From assembly GCA_036703275.1 (NCBI GenBank), contig DATNPK010000108.1:96859-160858 (forward strand): a stretch of DNA of 64,000 bases, read 5' to 3'. This document shows positions 35,761-44,894 of the stretch, piece after piece. The number at the start of each line of letters is the position of its first letter. The first letter of the stretch is position 1. This DNA comes from Coleofasciculaceae cyanobacterium. GTDB taxonomy: Bacteria; Cyanobacteriota; Cyanobacteriia; Cyanobacteriales; Xenococcaceae. The notes beneath the pieces are model-generated. The model was not told the origin of the DNA and did not search any database. It saw nothing but the letters and a program-made list of their open reading frames with translations. The translations under genes and the position numbers were made by a program.

Positions 35761-37245
35761 ATGATGAAGCTGCGCGAATTATTAGCTAAGGTAAATCTCC
35801 AGCAACCAGAACATAGTGCTTTGGATTTAGAAGTGAATCGAGTTTGCACCAATTCCCATGCCTGCAAACAAGGAGATTTATTTATTGGAATGCCTGGAAC
35901 TAGGGTAGACGGAGGAGAATTTTGGCGCAGTGCTATGGGACAAGGAGCGATCGCTGCCGTAGTAACTCCCCAGGCTGCAAATAAACAACCCCCCAGTCAA
36001 GATGTCTGTGTAATTCAAACCCAAGATATGATCGCTACCTGTAGTGCGATCGCAGCAGCCTTTTATGACTATCCAACAAATAAGCTGGGTATGGTTGGAG
36101 TTACGGGAACAAATGGCAAAACTACTACCAGCCATCTAATTGAATATTTCTTGCTTCAGGCACAACATCCCACGGCAATGCTAGGTACTCTTTATACTCG
36201 CTGGCCGGGGTATAGTCAAATTGCTACCCATACTACTCCTTTTGCTCTAGAATTGCAGTCTCAGTTAGCTGAAGCAGTAAAAGCTGGTAATAAGTATGCG
36301 GTTATGGAAGTTAGTTCTCATGCACTAGCTCAAGGAAGAGTTAAGGGCTGTGGTTTTGAGGTGGGAGTATTTACCAACCTGACTCAAGATCATTTGGATT
36401 ACCATCAGGATATGGAAGACTATTTTCAGGCCAAATCTCAGTTATTTAGTCCAGAATATTTGCAGGGTAAAGCAATTATCAATCTCGACGATTCTTATGG
36501 TCAGCGTTTGATCGAACAACTCGATCGCAGCCAGGTTTGGACTTACAGCGTCGATAACCAGGATGCTGACTTGCATACCAGCAATTTAGACTATCAGTCG
36601 ACAAAAGTTAGCGGTATCTTGCATACTCCCGCAGGAGAAGTGGCATTTAATTCTCCTTTAGTTGGTCAGTTTAATTTAGCGAATCTTTTGGCAGCAGTTG
36701 GTGCAGCACTGCATTTAGGAGTAGATTTAAAACTATTAGCAAATAGCTTACCTCAATTTGCTGGTGTTCCTGGCAGAATGGAACGAGTGCAGGTAAGTCC
36801 AGAGCAAGATCTCAACGTAATTGTCGACTATGCTCATACTCCTGATAGCTTAGAAAACTTGCTCAAAGCTGCGCGTCCTTTTATCAGTGGCAAAATGATC
36901 TGTGTCTTTGGCTGTGGTGGCGATCGCGATCGCACTAAGCGCCCTTTAATGGGCAAAATTGCCGCAGAACTTGCAGACATTGCCGTGGTAACTTCTGATA
37001 ACCCCCGTACCGAAAACCCCGAACAGATCCTTAAAGATGTGGTGGCAGGAATTCCCGATTCGGTTGAACCGCTGGTAATTAGCGATCGCGCCAAGGCGAT
37101 CGCCACTGCGATTAAAAATGCCCAACCTGGAGACGGAGTATTAATTGCGGGGAAAGGACACGAAGATTATCAAATCTTGGGTACAGAAAAAATTCACTTT
37201 GACGATCGCGAACAGGCCAGAATTGCTTTGAGCGATCGCAATTAA
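35761..37245 (+). CDS. murE: UDP-MurNAc-tripeptide synthetase, meso-DAP type
   Basis: A 494-residue Mur ligase. The ATP motif GVTGTNGKTTTSHL, the carbamoyl-lysine region YFQAKSQLFSPEYL, and the C-terminal DNPRTENPEQI are visible. The DNPR motif selects meso-diaminopimelate, expected for a Gram-negative-type wall. It adds the third residue to UDP-MurNAc-L-Ala-D-Glu. The ATG at 35761 is preferred over a TTG at 35746 that would add five residues. Confidence 0.95.
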   Translation: MMKLRELLAKVNLQQPEHSALDLEVNRVCTNSHACKQGDLFIGMPGTRVDGGEFWRSAMGQGAIAAVVTPQAANKQPPSQDVCVIQTQDMIATCSAIAAAFYDYPTNKLGMVGVTGTNGKTTTSHLIEYFLLQAQHPTAMLGTLYTRWPGYSQIATHTTPFALELQSQLAEAVKAGNKYAVMEVSSHALAQGRVKGCGFEVGVFTNLTQDHLDYHQDMEDYFQAKSQLFSPEYLQGKAIINLDDSYGQRLIEQLDRSQVWTYSVDNQDADLHTSNLDYQSTKVSGILHTPAGEVAFNSPLVGQFNLANLLAAVGAALHLGVDLKLLANSLPQFAGVPGRMERVQVSPEQDLNVIVDYAHTPDSLENLLKAARPFISGKMICVFGCGGDRDRTKRPLMGKIAAELADIAVVTSDNPRTENPEQILKDVVAGIPDSVEPLVISDRAKAIATAIKNAQPGDGVLIAGKGHEDYQILGTEKIHFDDREQARIALSDRN

Positions 37246-37259
37246 TCAGTTTTTAGTTT

Positions 37260-37295
37260 AAAGCTAGTAGCTAATAGCTATTAGCTACTAGCTTT
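37260..37295. terminator. Perfect 36-bp AGCT palindrome behind murE
   Basis: AAAGCTAGTAGCTAA and TTAGCTACTAGCTTT are perfectly inverted around TAGCTA, with a T-run beginning at the end. It is both a member of the AGCT heptamer repeats and a plausible terminator. Confidence 0.6.
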
Positions 37296-37933
37296 TGAAG
37301 TTTCCTCTTCCCGCAGGATATCCGAAGGTGTATGCTTTAGCACAATGTGACTTGTGTGTTCTACTCAACCAAAAAGCTCAGTAACACAAGCTTACTTAGC
37401 TAATTTTCACATTTTTTAACAAATAATGATAAACTCTAAAACATAAACTTGCTTAAATAATCAGAGTAGATGAGTATTAGATAGGTTTTTGTTTGCACAG
37501 CTCTAAGGTTAACTTCAATTACCTACAAACAAATTTCTTACTTATGACTATTTATAGATACTCATAAGTAAGAATTGTGTTAAACATATTATGTGGGTAG
37601 GATCGGGTAAGTTAGTTTATAGCTATCCAAAAAAAAACTTACCAATTAAAACGTTGGTTTAGAGTTTAACCTTGCCATCTTATCTATTACTTAAAAAAAT
37701 TAAACTTACTGAATTTGAACTGCAAGCAATAAATATAAAGGTACACTTAACAATAAAGCTAAGCTACTGTCCTCAGTAACTGGAACTAATTTAGAGCGGC
37801 CAATATATTTGCTAGCTAGAGCTAAAAATTAGCTCTGGATGTTTGTGTTGTTCAGAAATAAATAGGCAGTTCATTAATTAATATGCGAATCATTTTTCGT
37901 AGATATTTTAATTGTATTTAGGCAAATCAAAGA
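37296..37933. other. Intergenic region upstream of the MysB/MysC-like cluster
   Basis: About 640 bp without a supported gene. It carries a CCGAAGGTG palindrome fragment (about 37321), GTGTGTTCTACTCAACC (37354-37370, continuing as AAAAAGC) and a perfect 13-bp inverted repeat TTCTTACTTATGA (37535-37547) / TCATAAGTAAGAA (37562-37574), well placed for an operator. Confidence 0.5.
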
Positions 37934-38221
37934 ATGAGCCAAATTGAAGCAAAATTCGTAGCTACCGACACCACATTTAGAGTAAAGGGTTACGAAAAGA
38001 TTGAATACGAGCTTTTATTTAAAGAAGGTGTATTTAATCCCCAAACTAGAGATGAGCTGCTGAAAGCAGCAGTATATAAGCTAATGGGGACTTGCTACTT
38101 GGTCAACGATTCAGACCAAGAAGCAAGTGCCAAGGCATTGGCAAAACATAGGCGGATTTGTGCCGAGTATCCCGATGCAGAATTAAGAACGCAAGTATGC
38201 ATAATAAATAATGACAAGTAA
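37934..38221 (+). CDS. Small unknown protein at the head of the mycosporine-like cluster
   Basis: 95 residues: an acidic and basic soluble protein (FVATDTTFRVKGYEKIEYEL, LLKAAVYKLMGTCYLVNDSD), with a helix-rich C-terminus and no signal peptide. I recognise no family. It lies 40 bp before the MysB-like gene, in the same direction, so it is likely cotranscribed. A regulator or accessory role cannot be assigned. Confidence 0.6.
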   Translation: MSQIEAKFVATDTTFRVKGYEKIEYELLFKEGVFNPQTRDELLKAAVYKLMGTCYLVNDSDQEASAKALAKHRRICAEYPDAELRTQVCIINNDK

Positions 38222-38261
38222 ATCAGAACCAGAATTATTAGTAGGGAGCATTTAATTTATC

Positions 38262-39137
38262 GTGGTAAGCACAGCAAATACGTCCGACATCAACGCTAGG
38301 AACAATTCCCAGCAACACGAACCAAAAAAAACCGCCAGACCAGTAACTCCATTGGGTATTCTCGTCCAGCAGCTAGAACATATTTCCAACGCAGCTAAAA
38401 CCGAATCAGTTTCGCCTGAATTTAAATTATCTTTGGACAAAGCATATCACTTAGCTGCGGGTCTTGACCCCTATCTCGAAGCCTGCACTACTTCTGAATC
38501 AGAGGCTCTAGCTAACTTGACGGCTAAAACACAAAAAGAAGACTGGGGTAAGCATTTCGACGACGGAGCAACAGTACGCGCCTTAGAACAAGAAATGCTC
38601 TCAGGGCATATTGAAGGACAACTGCTAAAAATGCTGGTGTCGATTAGTAAATCTAAGCGTGTTTTAGAAGTGGGAATGTTTACAGGCTATTCGGCTTTGG
38701 CGATCGCTGAAGCTTTGCCCGATGACGGTTATCTGATCGCTTGTGAGGTAGATGAATATGTCTCTCAATTTGCGCTCGACTGCTTTGCTGCTTCTGCTCA
38801 CGGTAAAAAAATTGAGGTCAAAGTTGCTCCTGCGATCAAAACCATGCAGCAATTACTAGAAGCTGGCGAATCTTTTGATTTAGCGTTTATTGATGCCGAT
38901 AAAGGAGGGTATATCGATTATCTTAATCTCTTGTTAGATACCGATTTATTAGCTCCCGATGGCTTTATCTGTGTAGATAACACGCTGATGCAGGGACAAC
39001 CTTATCTACCAGAAAATCAGCGTCAGGAAAATGGTCAGGCGATCGCCCGTTTTAACCGTTTTGTAGCCGACGATCCTCGTGTCGAACAGGTTTTAATTCC
39101 GATCCGCGACGGTTTAACCATCATTAAACGCAAGTAA
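38262..39137 (+). CDS. mysB: MysB-like O-methyltransferase (mycosporine pathway)
   Basis: 291 residues from GTG. A class I O-methyltransferase of the caffeoyl-CoA OMT group (VLEVGMFTGYSALAIAEALP as motif I; LAFIDADKGGYIDYL; DGFICVDNTLMQGQ), very close to the mycosporine enzyme of Anabaena (Ava_3857 type): LILSGHIEGQ-type lead, AAGLDPYLEACTTSESEAL and VDDPRVEQVLIPIRDGLTII-like end. In that pathway it methylates demethyl-4-deoxygadusol to 4-deoxygadusol. A MysC homologue follows 46 bp later. Confidence 0.85.
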   Translation: MVSTANTSDINARNNSQQHEPKKTARPVTPLGILVQQLEHISNAAKTESVSPEFKLSLDKAYHLAAGLDPYLEACTTSESEALANLTAKTQKEDWGKHFDDGATVRALEQEMLSGHIEGQLLKMLVSISKSKRVLEVGMFTGYSALAIAEALPDDGYLIACEVDEYVSQFALDCFAASAHGKKIEVKVAPAIKTMQQLLEAGESFDLAFIDADKGGYIDYLNLLLDTDLLAPDGFICVDNTLMQGQPYLPENQRQENGQAIARFNRFVADDPRVEQVLIPIRDGLTIIKRK

Positions 39138-39183
39138 TTTTCACAGGGACGTTTGCGAGAACGTTCATCCTAATATTTAAAAC

Positions 39184-40566
39184 ATGGCACAAAGATTATT
39201 TATTTCCCGTAGTGGTTCGGCAATTGCTAAAAATTTAGGTACTCTAATTTTGTTATTGCTACTGCTTCCATTTAACCTGGGAATGATCGTAGCGTCTTTA
39301 ATTGGCAGCGTCATTTCTGGTAAAGGTATTTCGCGATCGCCTTTAGAGACGCCAGGCGATCGCGCCCTCAATCCAGTAGAACCCAAGAAAATTCTAATTA
39401 CTGGAGCGAAGATGACCAAAGCTTTGCAGCTAGCCAGATCTTTTCATCGAGATGGGCATGACGTATATTTAGTTGAAACACATAAGTATTGGCTATCGGG
39501 TCATCGTTTTTCCCGTGCTGTAAAAGGCTTTTATACCGTACCCGTACCCGAAAAAGAACCAGAAGCTTACTGTCAAGCTTTGATTGATATAGCCAAGCAA
39601 CAAAACATCGATCTCTTTATTCCCGTATCTAGCCCCATTGCTAGTTATTATGATTCCTTAGCGAAAAAGGCTTTAGAACCCTATTGTGAATCAATTCATT
39701 TAGATCCAGGAGAAACGGCAATTCTCGACGATAAACACGCCTTTTGCTCTAAAGCAAGAGAATTAGGCTTGTCTGCACCTAAAGTATTTCGCATTAGCGA
39801 TCCGCAACAAATATTAGATTTTGATTTTGAGCGTGACGGCAGCAAATATATAGTTAAAAGTATTCCCTACGATTCGGTATTGCGGTTAGATTTAACCAGA
39901 TTACCCTTTCTGGGGATGGAAGAATATGTGCGTAACTTACCTATCAGCCCCGAAAAACCTTGGGTAATGCAGGAATTTATTCGCGGACAAGAATATTGCT
40001 TCCATGCCACAGCACGTAACGGCAAAATTAGACTACACTGTTGTTCCAAGTCTTCGCCTTTCCAGGTTAACTATGAACAGGTTAATAATCCCGCCATTTA
40101 TCAGTGGGTAGAAACCTTGGTGCAGAAAATGAATCTAACAGGACAAATTTGTTTTGACATGATTCAAGTCGAAGACGGAACGGTATACCCCATTGAATGT
40201 AATCCCCGTCTCCATTCGGCTATTACTATGTTTCACGATCATCCAGGAGTAGCAAATGCCTATCTAACCGATGGTGAACCAGGAGAAGCACCTATTACTC
40301 CTTTGCCCGATAGCAAACCAACTTACTGGACGTATCACGAACTTTGGAGATTACTAAGTATTCGCTCTTTAAAAGAACTGAATGCCTGGTGGCAAAAGAT
40401 GAGTCAAGGAACTGACGCTATTTTAAGCCCAGATGATCCTTTACCCTTTTTGATGCTCCATAATTGGCAAATTCCTTTGCTGCTACTCGATAATCTACGT
40501 CGTCTCAAAGGCTGGGTCAAAATAGATTTTAATATCGGCAAATTAGTCGAAATCGGCGGTGACTAG
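39184..40566 (+). CDS. mysC: MysC-like ATP-grasp ligase (mycosporine pathway)
   Basis: 460 residues. An N-terminal hydrophobic segment (LGTLILLLLLLPFNLGMIVA) precedes an ATP-grasp domain. The start MTKALQLARSFHRDGHDVYL, the lid KYIVKSIPYDSVLRLDLTRL, the metal-binding region YPIECNPRLHSAITMF and the tail RLKGWVKIDFNIGKLVEIGG match MysC (Ava_3856 type), which joins glycine to 4-deoxygadusol to make mycosporine-glycine. It lies between the two methyltransferases. Confidence 0.88.
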   Translation: MAQRLFISRSGSAIAKNLGTLILLLLLLPFNLGMIVASLIGSVISGKGISRSPLETPGDRALNPVEPKKILITGAKMTKALQLARSFHRDGHDVYLVETHKYWLSGHRFSRAVKGFYTVPVPEKEPEAYCQALIDIAKQQNIDLFIPVSSPIASYYDSLAKKALEPYCESIHLDPGETAILDDKHAFCSKARELGLSAPKVFRISDPQQILDFDFERDGSKYIVKSIPYDSVLRLDLTRLPFLGMEEYVRNLPISPEKPWVMQEFIRGQEYCFHATARNGKIRLHCCSKSSPFQVNYEQVNNPAIYQWVETLVQKMNLTGQICFDMIQVEDGTVYPIECNPRLHSAITMFHDHPGVANAYLTDGEPGEAPITPLPDSKPTYWTYHELWRLLSIRSLKELNAWWQKMSQGTDAILSPDDPLPFLMLHNWQIPLLLLDNLRRLKGWVKIDFNIGKLVEIGGD

Positions 40567-40628
40567 TAGCGGAAAAGCATTACCTTTTTCCTACTACTAC
40601 AATACAAAATTAATTATTCAATCAAACA

Positions 40629-41684
40629 ATGGTCTCAACTAGCGCAAATCCGAATACAGAAGCTAAAAAAAGAGCTTTCAATTTAATGTTGACCTTTGTT
40701 AAAAGTCAATGTGTTTATGTGGCAACCCGCTTGGGCATCTTCGATCTATTGAACGATCGCGGAGAACAAACGGTAGAAAGTTTAGCTCAAGCAACTAATA
40801 CTGATACCGAACGACTCTATTTTATTCTGCGTGCATTGGCTCATGTGGAAGTATTAGCCGAAAAAGCAGGACGAGTATTTGCCCCAACCGAAACCTCTAC
40901 TTTACTAGTCACCAATCAAGAACCATCCGCAGGACATTTGTTAATGCACCTGATCGAACCCGCGCAATGGGATGCCTGGAAAGTATTACCAGAAGCTTTG
41001 GCTAAAGGAGTAGTTCCTTTTGAACTAGCCAACAATCAAGGTGTTTATCAATATTGCTACGATAACAAGTGGAGTAAAAACACTTTTGTCAAAGCGATGA
41101 GTTTTTTGACCAACTCTCAGGTAGAAGGATTACTCGATGCCTATGATTTTGGTCAGTATGAAACCGTAATGGATGTCGGCGGTGGACAAGGTGGTTTAAT
41201 TGCCAATATTGTTAAGCGTTATGGCTGCAAGGGAATTTTGTTTGATGTGCCAGATGTGGCAGAAACCGCCAGAGAATATATCAGTAGTTTGGGTGTCGAT
41301 CCAAATGCTATAGAGATTAAAACGGGAGATGTTTTTCAGTCAGTGCCAACAGGGGCGAAGGCGATCGTCATGAAGCACTTTATCTCCGCCTGGAGTGATG
41401 AAGATGCGATGAAAATTCTCGCCAATTGCAAAGCAGCACTTCCTGATGATGGCAAACTGATTTTATTACAGTCTTTTGTCCCCGATCTCGACGAACCAAA
41501 AACCGCAGCCGATGGTATTATGCCTGGTATCTTTGCGGTACAAATTAATGTAGCAACTGCTGGTGGTGGCTGGCGGACCAAAAAACAGTTTCAGGAATTG
41601 TTTGAAAAAAGCGGCTTTAAACTAGAACGAATTATCAAAACCGATAATAGCCTATCGGGAATGGAATTCAGCATATTAACTTGA
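40629..41684 (+). CDS. Second O-methyltransferase (dimerisation-domain type)
   Basis: 351 residues. It has an N-terminal winged-helix dimerisation domain (YVATRLGIFDLLNDRGEQTV, about 25-105) and a C-terminal SAM domain (TVMDVGGGQGGLIANIVKRY; ILFDVPDVAETAREYI; DDGKLILLQSFVPD). It is like plant-type OMTs and hydroxyneurosporene methyltransferase, unrelated in type to MysB. It lies 62 bp behind MysC and 10 bp before the symporter, so it probably acts on a mycosporine product or precursor. That substrate is inference. Confidence 0.8.
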   Translation: MVSTSANPNTEAKKRAFNLMLTFVKSQCVYVATRLGIFDLLNDRGEQTVESLAQATNTDTERLYFILRALAHVEVLAEKAGRVFAPTETSTLLVTNQEPSAGHLLMHLIEPAQWDAWKVLPEALAKGVVPFELANNQGVYQYCYDNKWSKNTFVKAMSFLTNSQVEGLLDAYDFGQYETVMDVGGGQGGLIANIVKRYGCKGILFDVPDVAETAREYISSLGVDPNAIEIKTGDVFQSVPTGAKAIVMKHFISAWSDEDAMKILANCKAALPDDGKLILLQSFVPDLDEPKTAADGIMPGIFAVQINVATAGGGWRTKKQFQELFEKSGFKLERIIKTDNSLSGMEFSILT

Positions 41685-41694
41685 AATAATAATC

Positions 41695-43089
41695 ATGTCG
41701 ATCGCTCTGTCTTTCATTTTCTTTTTGATCTTATTTACCGTAGTCGGGATTTATGCTGCAACGCAACAACAGGATACGACTACCGATTATTTGTTAGCAG
41801 GAAGAAAGGTTAACCCTTGGGCGATCGCTTTATCTGCTTTGTCTACTGGGCAAAGCGGATTTTTATTTACTGGGCAAGTGGGATATTCCTATACGCAAGG
41901 TTTATCATCGATTTGGTTGGCAATTGGCTGGGCGATCGGTGATTATTTGGCTTGGCTATTAGTATTTAAAAAATTACGTCTAGTTTCAGAAGCTTCAGAT
42001 TCGGAAACTGTACCTGCATTTTTGGCACAAAAACAACCAGGTTATCGTTGGATTACGGTTATTGCCGCACTGATTACGATTTTATTTCTGGGTGCTTATG
42101 CTGCTGCACAACTGCTAGCAGGAAGCAAAGCACTCAACAGCCTGTTTGGTTGGGATTATGCCTGGGGCAATGTTATTGGGGCAGTTGTTGTCGTAATTTA
42201 CTGCTTTTCCGGGGGAATTAGGGCATCAATTTGGACAGATTCAGTCCAAACCATCGTGATGATTGGTGCATTGTTGATGTTGCTGGGAGTAACGCTCTCG
42301 GTTGGTGGTGGAGTTGGTGACATATATAATAATTTAAGCGAGATAGATACCAACTTAGTAAGCTTGTTTCCCTCAAATTTAGCCTGGGGATTCTTCCCGT
42401 TTTTGCTCGGCTGGTTAGCGGCGGGATTTGGTGCTGTAGGGCAGCCTCATATTGTAGTGCGGGCAATGGCAATTGATTCGGCAGATAATATGGGAAAAGC
42501 GCGAGATATTAGAACTATTGGCGGTTTTATTACAGCTTTTAGCGCGATATTTATCGGGTTAGCAGCTAGAGTATTATTACCCGACTTAAACGATCCAGAA
42601 TTAGCACTATTGAACTTATCACAAAATCTCTTACCAGGAATTTTGGTTGGAGTAATCTTGGCTGGCTTGTTCGCAGCGACGATTTCTACGGCGGATTCTC
42701 AGATTTTATCTTGCTCTGCGGCTCTGACTCAAGACTTATTTCCTGGGTTAGCTAAGTCGTATCGATTCGCCAAAATCGGTACTTTAATCGTCACCGCAAT
42801 TGTCTTGGTAATTGCTTTAGCTAATAACGATAGTGTGTTTAGCTTGATTACCTTTGCCTGGTCAATTTTAGCTTCTGGTTTGGGAGTTTTACTAATTTTG
42901 CGGTGCTTTGAAAAACCTGTCTCTACTCCTGTTGCGATCGCCATTATGCTATCGGGAATTGCCGTTTCTCTGTTTTGGAAATTAAGTTTACAGTTATCAG
43001 ATGCGGTATATGAAGTTTTTCCAGGTATGGCTGCGGGATTGATAGTTTACTTAATCGCTTGTTTGTTGATAAGACCAAAAAAAGTTTAG
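41695..43089 (+). CDS. Sodium:solute symporter (SSS family), cluster-linked
   Basis: 464 residues and about 13 helices: TTDYLLAGRKVNPWAIALSALSTGQSGF, SGGIRASIWTDSVQTIVMIG (the core R..TDSVQ segment) and AGLFAATISTADSQILSCSA. It resembles the proline/Na+ symporter group. It is 10 bp behind the second methyltransferase. A link to the cluster product, or uptake of an amino acid precursor such as glycine or serine, is possible. Confidence 0.85.
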   Translation: MSIALSFIFFLILFTVVGIYAATQQQDTTTDYLLAGRKVNPWAIALSALSTGQSGFLFTGQVGYSYTQGLSSIWLAIGWAIGDYLAWLLVFKKLRLVSEASDSETVPAFLAQKQPGYRWITVIAALITILFLGAYAAAQLLAGSKALNSLFGWDYAWGNVIGAVVVVIYCFSGGIRASIWTDSVQTIVMIGALLMLLGVTLSVGGGVGDIYNNLSEIDTNLVSLFPSNLAWGFFPFLLGWLAAGFGAVGQPHIVVRAMAIDSADNMGKARDIRTIGGFITAFSAIFIGLAARVLLPDLNDPELALLNLSQNLLPGILVGVILAGLFAATISTADSQILSCSAALTQDLFPGLAKSYRFAKIGTLIVTAIVLVIALANNDSVFSLITFAWSILASGLGVLLILRCFEKPVSTPVAIAIMLSGIAVSLFWKLSLQLSDAVYEVFPGMAAGLIVYLIACLLIRPKKV

Positions 43090-43125
43090 GTTTTCTTAGC
43101 GATTCGCTTCTATTTTGGCGATCGC

Positions 43126-43986
43126 TTATTCAAACGCAATAGTACCGCGATCGAATACTTTCCCATTCTGACCAATGCCTTGAATTTCTAGCCGTTTTGG
43201 ATAAACATCAATGGTAGCAAAGCTCAATTTTGCTGCTGAATGAGCAGTCCAATCAGAACTTCCTACTGGACGGGTTTTTGCTCCCGCACCACAGGTTAAG
43301 TAAGTCGTTCCTTCAATTGATTCGGTACGTTCGTAATTATGATCGTGACCATTAAGATAAAACTGAACTCCATAACGAGCAAACAGCGGTGAAAGCTTGG
43401 CAATTAGTTCGGGACTACTGCCGTGAACTCCTGAAGAATATAGCGGGTGATGTCCAAAAACGATTTTCCAAGTGGCGGTGGATTTGGCTAGGTTTTTTTC
43501 TAGCCAGTCAAGCTGTGCTGACCAGTCAGCATTAAAATTAGTATCGAGAGCAAAAAACTGCACGATACTTTGAGTAAAAGTATAGTAGCGTCCCTGCATA
43601 TTAAATGCTGAATAGTTAATCTGATCGATACCATTGTTGGTTTGCACGTCATGATTGCCCAAAACCGCATAGAAAGGTACTTCTTGTTTTCTCAGGAAAC
43701 GATAGGGTCGTCCGAATGTCGCTCCAACCCTTTCAATCTCGCCATTCTCATAAATATTATCCCCAGTCATGAGAACTAGCTTATAGGAATGCTGTAGATA
43801 ATAGTCGTTCATCACATCAGCGATCGCTAATTGTCCTTCATTTCCTGTCCCCACATCTCCCAAAGCAACAAAGCCAAACAAGGGCAAATCATTAGAAGTA
43901 GCTGCCTGAATTGACCAATAGTGATTACCTAAAGCTAATCCGAGTCCGCTTATTCCTCCCCAATACAACAATTTACGACGTTTCAA
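43126..43986 (-). CDS. Exported calcineurin-like metallophosphatase
   Basis: 286 residues with a leader KRRKLLYWGGISGLGLALG that has the two arginines of a Tat-type signal. Metal motifs: GDVGTGNEGQ, TGDNIYENG, LGNHDVQ, FGHHPLYSSGVHG and GHDHNYER, all present. This fits the purple acid phosphatase-like group (residues about 35-280) acting in the periplasm. Single gene, tail to tail with the SSS symporter. Confidence 0.9.
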   Translation of the reverse strand: MKRRKLLYWGGISGLGLALGNHYWSIQAATSNDLPLFGFVALGDVGTGNEGQLAIADVMNDYYLQHSYKLVLMTGDNIYENGEIERVGATFGRPYRFLRKQEVPFYAVLGNHDVQTNNGIDQINYSAFNMQGRYYTFTQSIVQFFALDTNFNADWSAQLDWLEKNLAKSTATWKIVFGHHPLYSSGVHGSSPELIAKLSPLFARYGVQFYLNGHDHNYERTESIEGTTYLTCGAGAKTRPVGSSDWTAHSAAKLSFATIDVYPKRLEIQGIGQNGKVFDRGTIAFE

Positions 43987-44151
43987 TAGTTTAATTTCTC
44001 CTCTTTGACAATTTGAAAATCAATTGATATACTTCGGTTTCTTTGGCTGTTATGCTATATCTACTAAAAATCACTATAGATATTTAAATTGATTAGAATT
44101 AGTCAAACATAAAGTAAGTAATATAGCGATAATGTTTGACAATGTTTTATT

Positions 44152-44841
44152 ATGCAAACTTTTTTACAAAAACTAGTTAAATTTTGGCGCAGCCATATTC
44201 ATCTTAGAATTACTTCTCTAATCGCTACGGTAGGGACAGTAGGAATAGTTAGCTGCTTATTAATCATCTATGTGGTTGCTCAAATTTCTGATGAAGTTTT
44301 AGAGCAAGAAGCTTTTGCTTTCGATCGCGTAATTCTGCTGTGGGTTCACTCCTTTGCTAATCCAACTCTTGATCGCATAATGCAGCTCATCACTCGCCTC
44401 AACGATCCAGATGTGGTTAGTATAATTGCTGGCTTTGCCCTAATACTGTTGCTTTGGAAACGTTGTTATCCAGAAGCCAAAATATTTGTTATTAACTGTG
44501 CCGGAGGTGTAATTCTAAGTTATGGACTGAAGTCTATATTTGGTAAAACCCGTCCCGATCTGTGGCAATCAGCCATTAAAGAAGTTTCTTTTAGCTATCC
44601 CAGTGGTCATGCTTTAGGTTCAATAGTGTTATACGGATTTTTAGCTTATCTTTTTGCAACTCGATTTCCTCAATTCTCCTGGCTTATTTATTTGCTGGCA
44701 GTTACTTTTATAGGTGCAATTGGTCTAAGTCGTTTATATTTAGGAGTACATTGGCCGACTGATATCGTTGGTGGTTATGGCATTGGCTTTTTGTGGCTGA
44801 CATTCTGTATCACGATGTTGAAGTTACAGAAGCTAGAGTAG
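44152..44841 (+). CDS. PAP2 family membrane phosphatase
   Basis: 229 residues and six membrane helices. Phosphatase motifs: KTRPDLW, YPSGHALGS and SRLYLGVHWPTDIVGGYG (catalytic histidines in PSGH and GVHWPTD). The enzymes act on phosphatidic acid or undecaprenyl diphosphate. The product is not specified by sequence; undecaprenyl recycling is common for genes of this length. Likely a monocistronic gene. Confidence 0.9.
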   Translation: MQTFLQKLVKFWRSHIHLRITSLIATVGTVGIVSCLLIIYVVAQISDEVLEQEAFAFDRVILLWVHSFANPTLDRIMQLITRLNDPDVVSIIAGFALILLLWKRCYPEAKIFVINCAGGVILSYGLKSIFGKTRPDLWQSAIKEVSFSYPSGHALGSIVLYGFLAYLFATRFPQFSWLIYLLAVTFIGAIGLSRLYLGVHWPTDIVGGYGIGFLWLTFCITMLKLQKLE

Positions 44842-44894
44842 ACGGCTACACAGTTTGCTACCATATTCTTTTAAGCTCGACGCCTTATTTAGCT

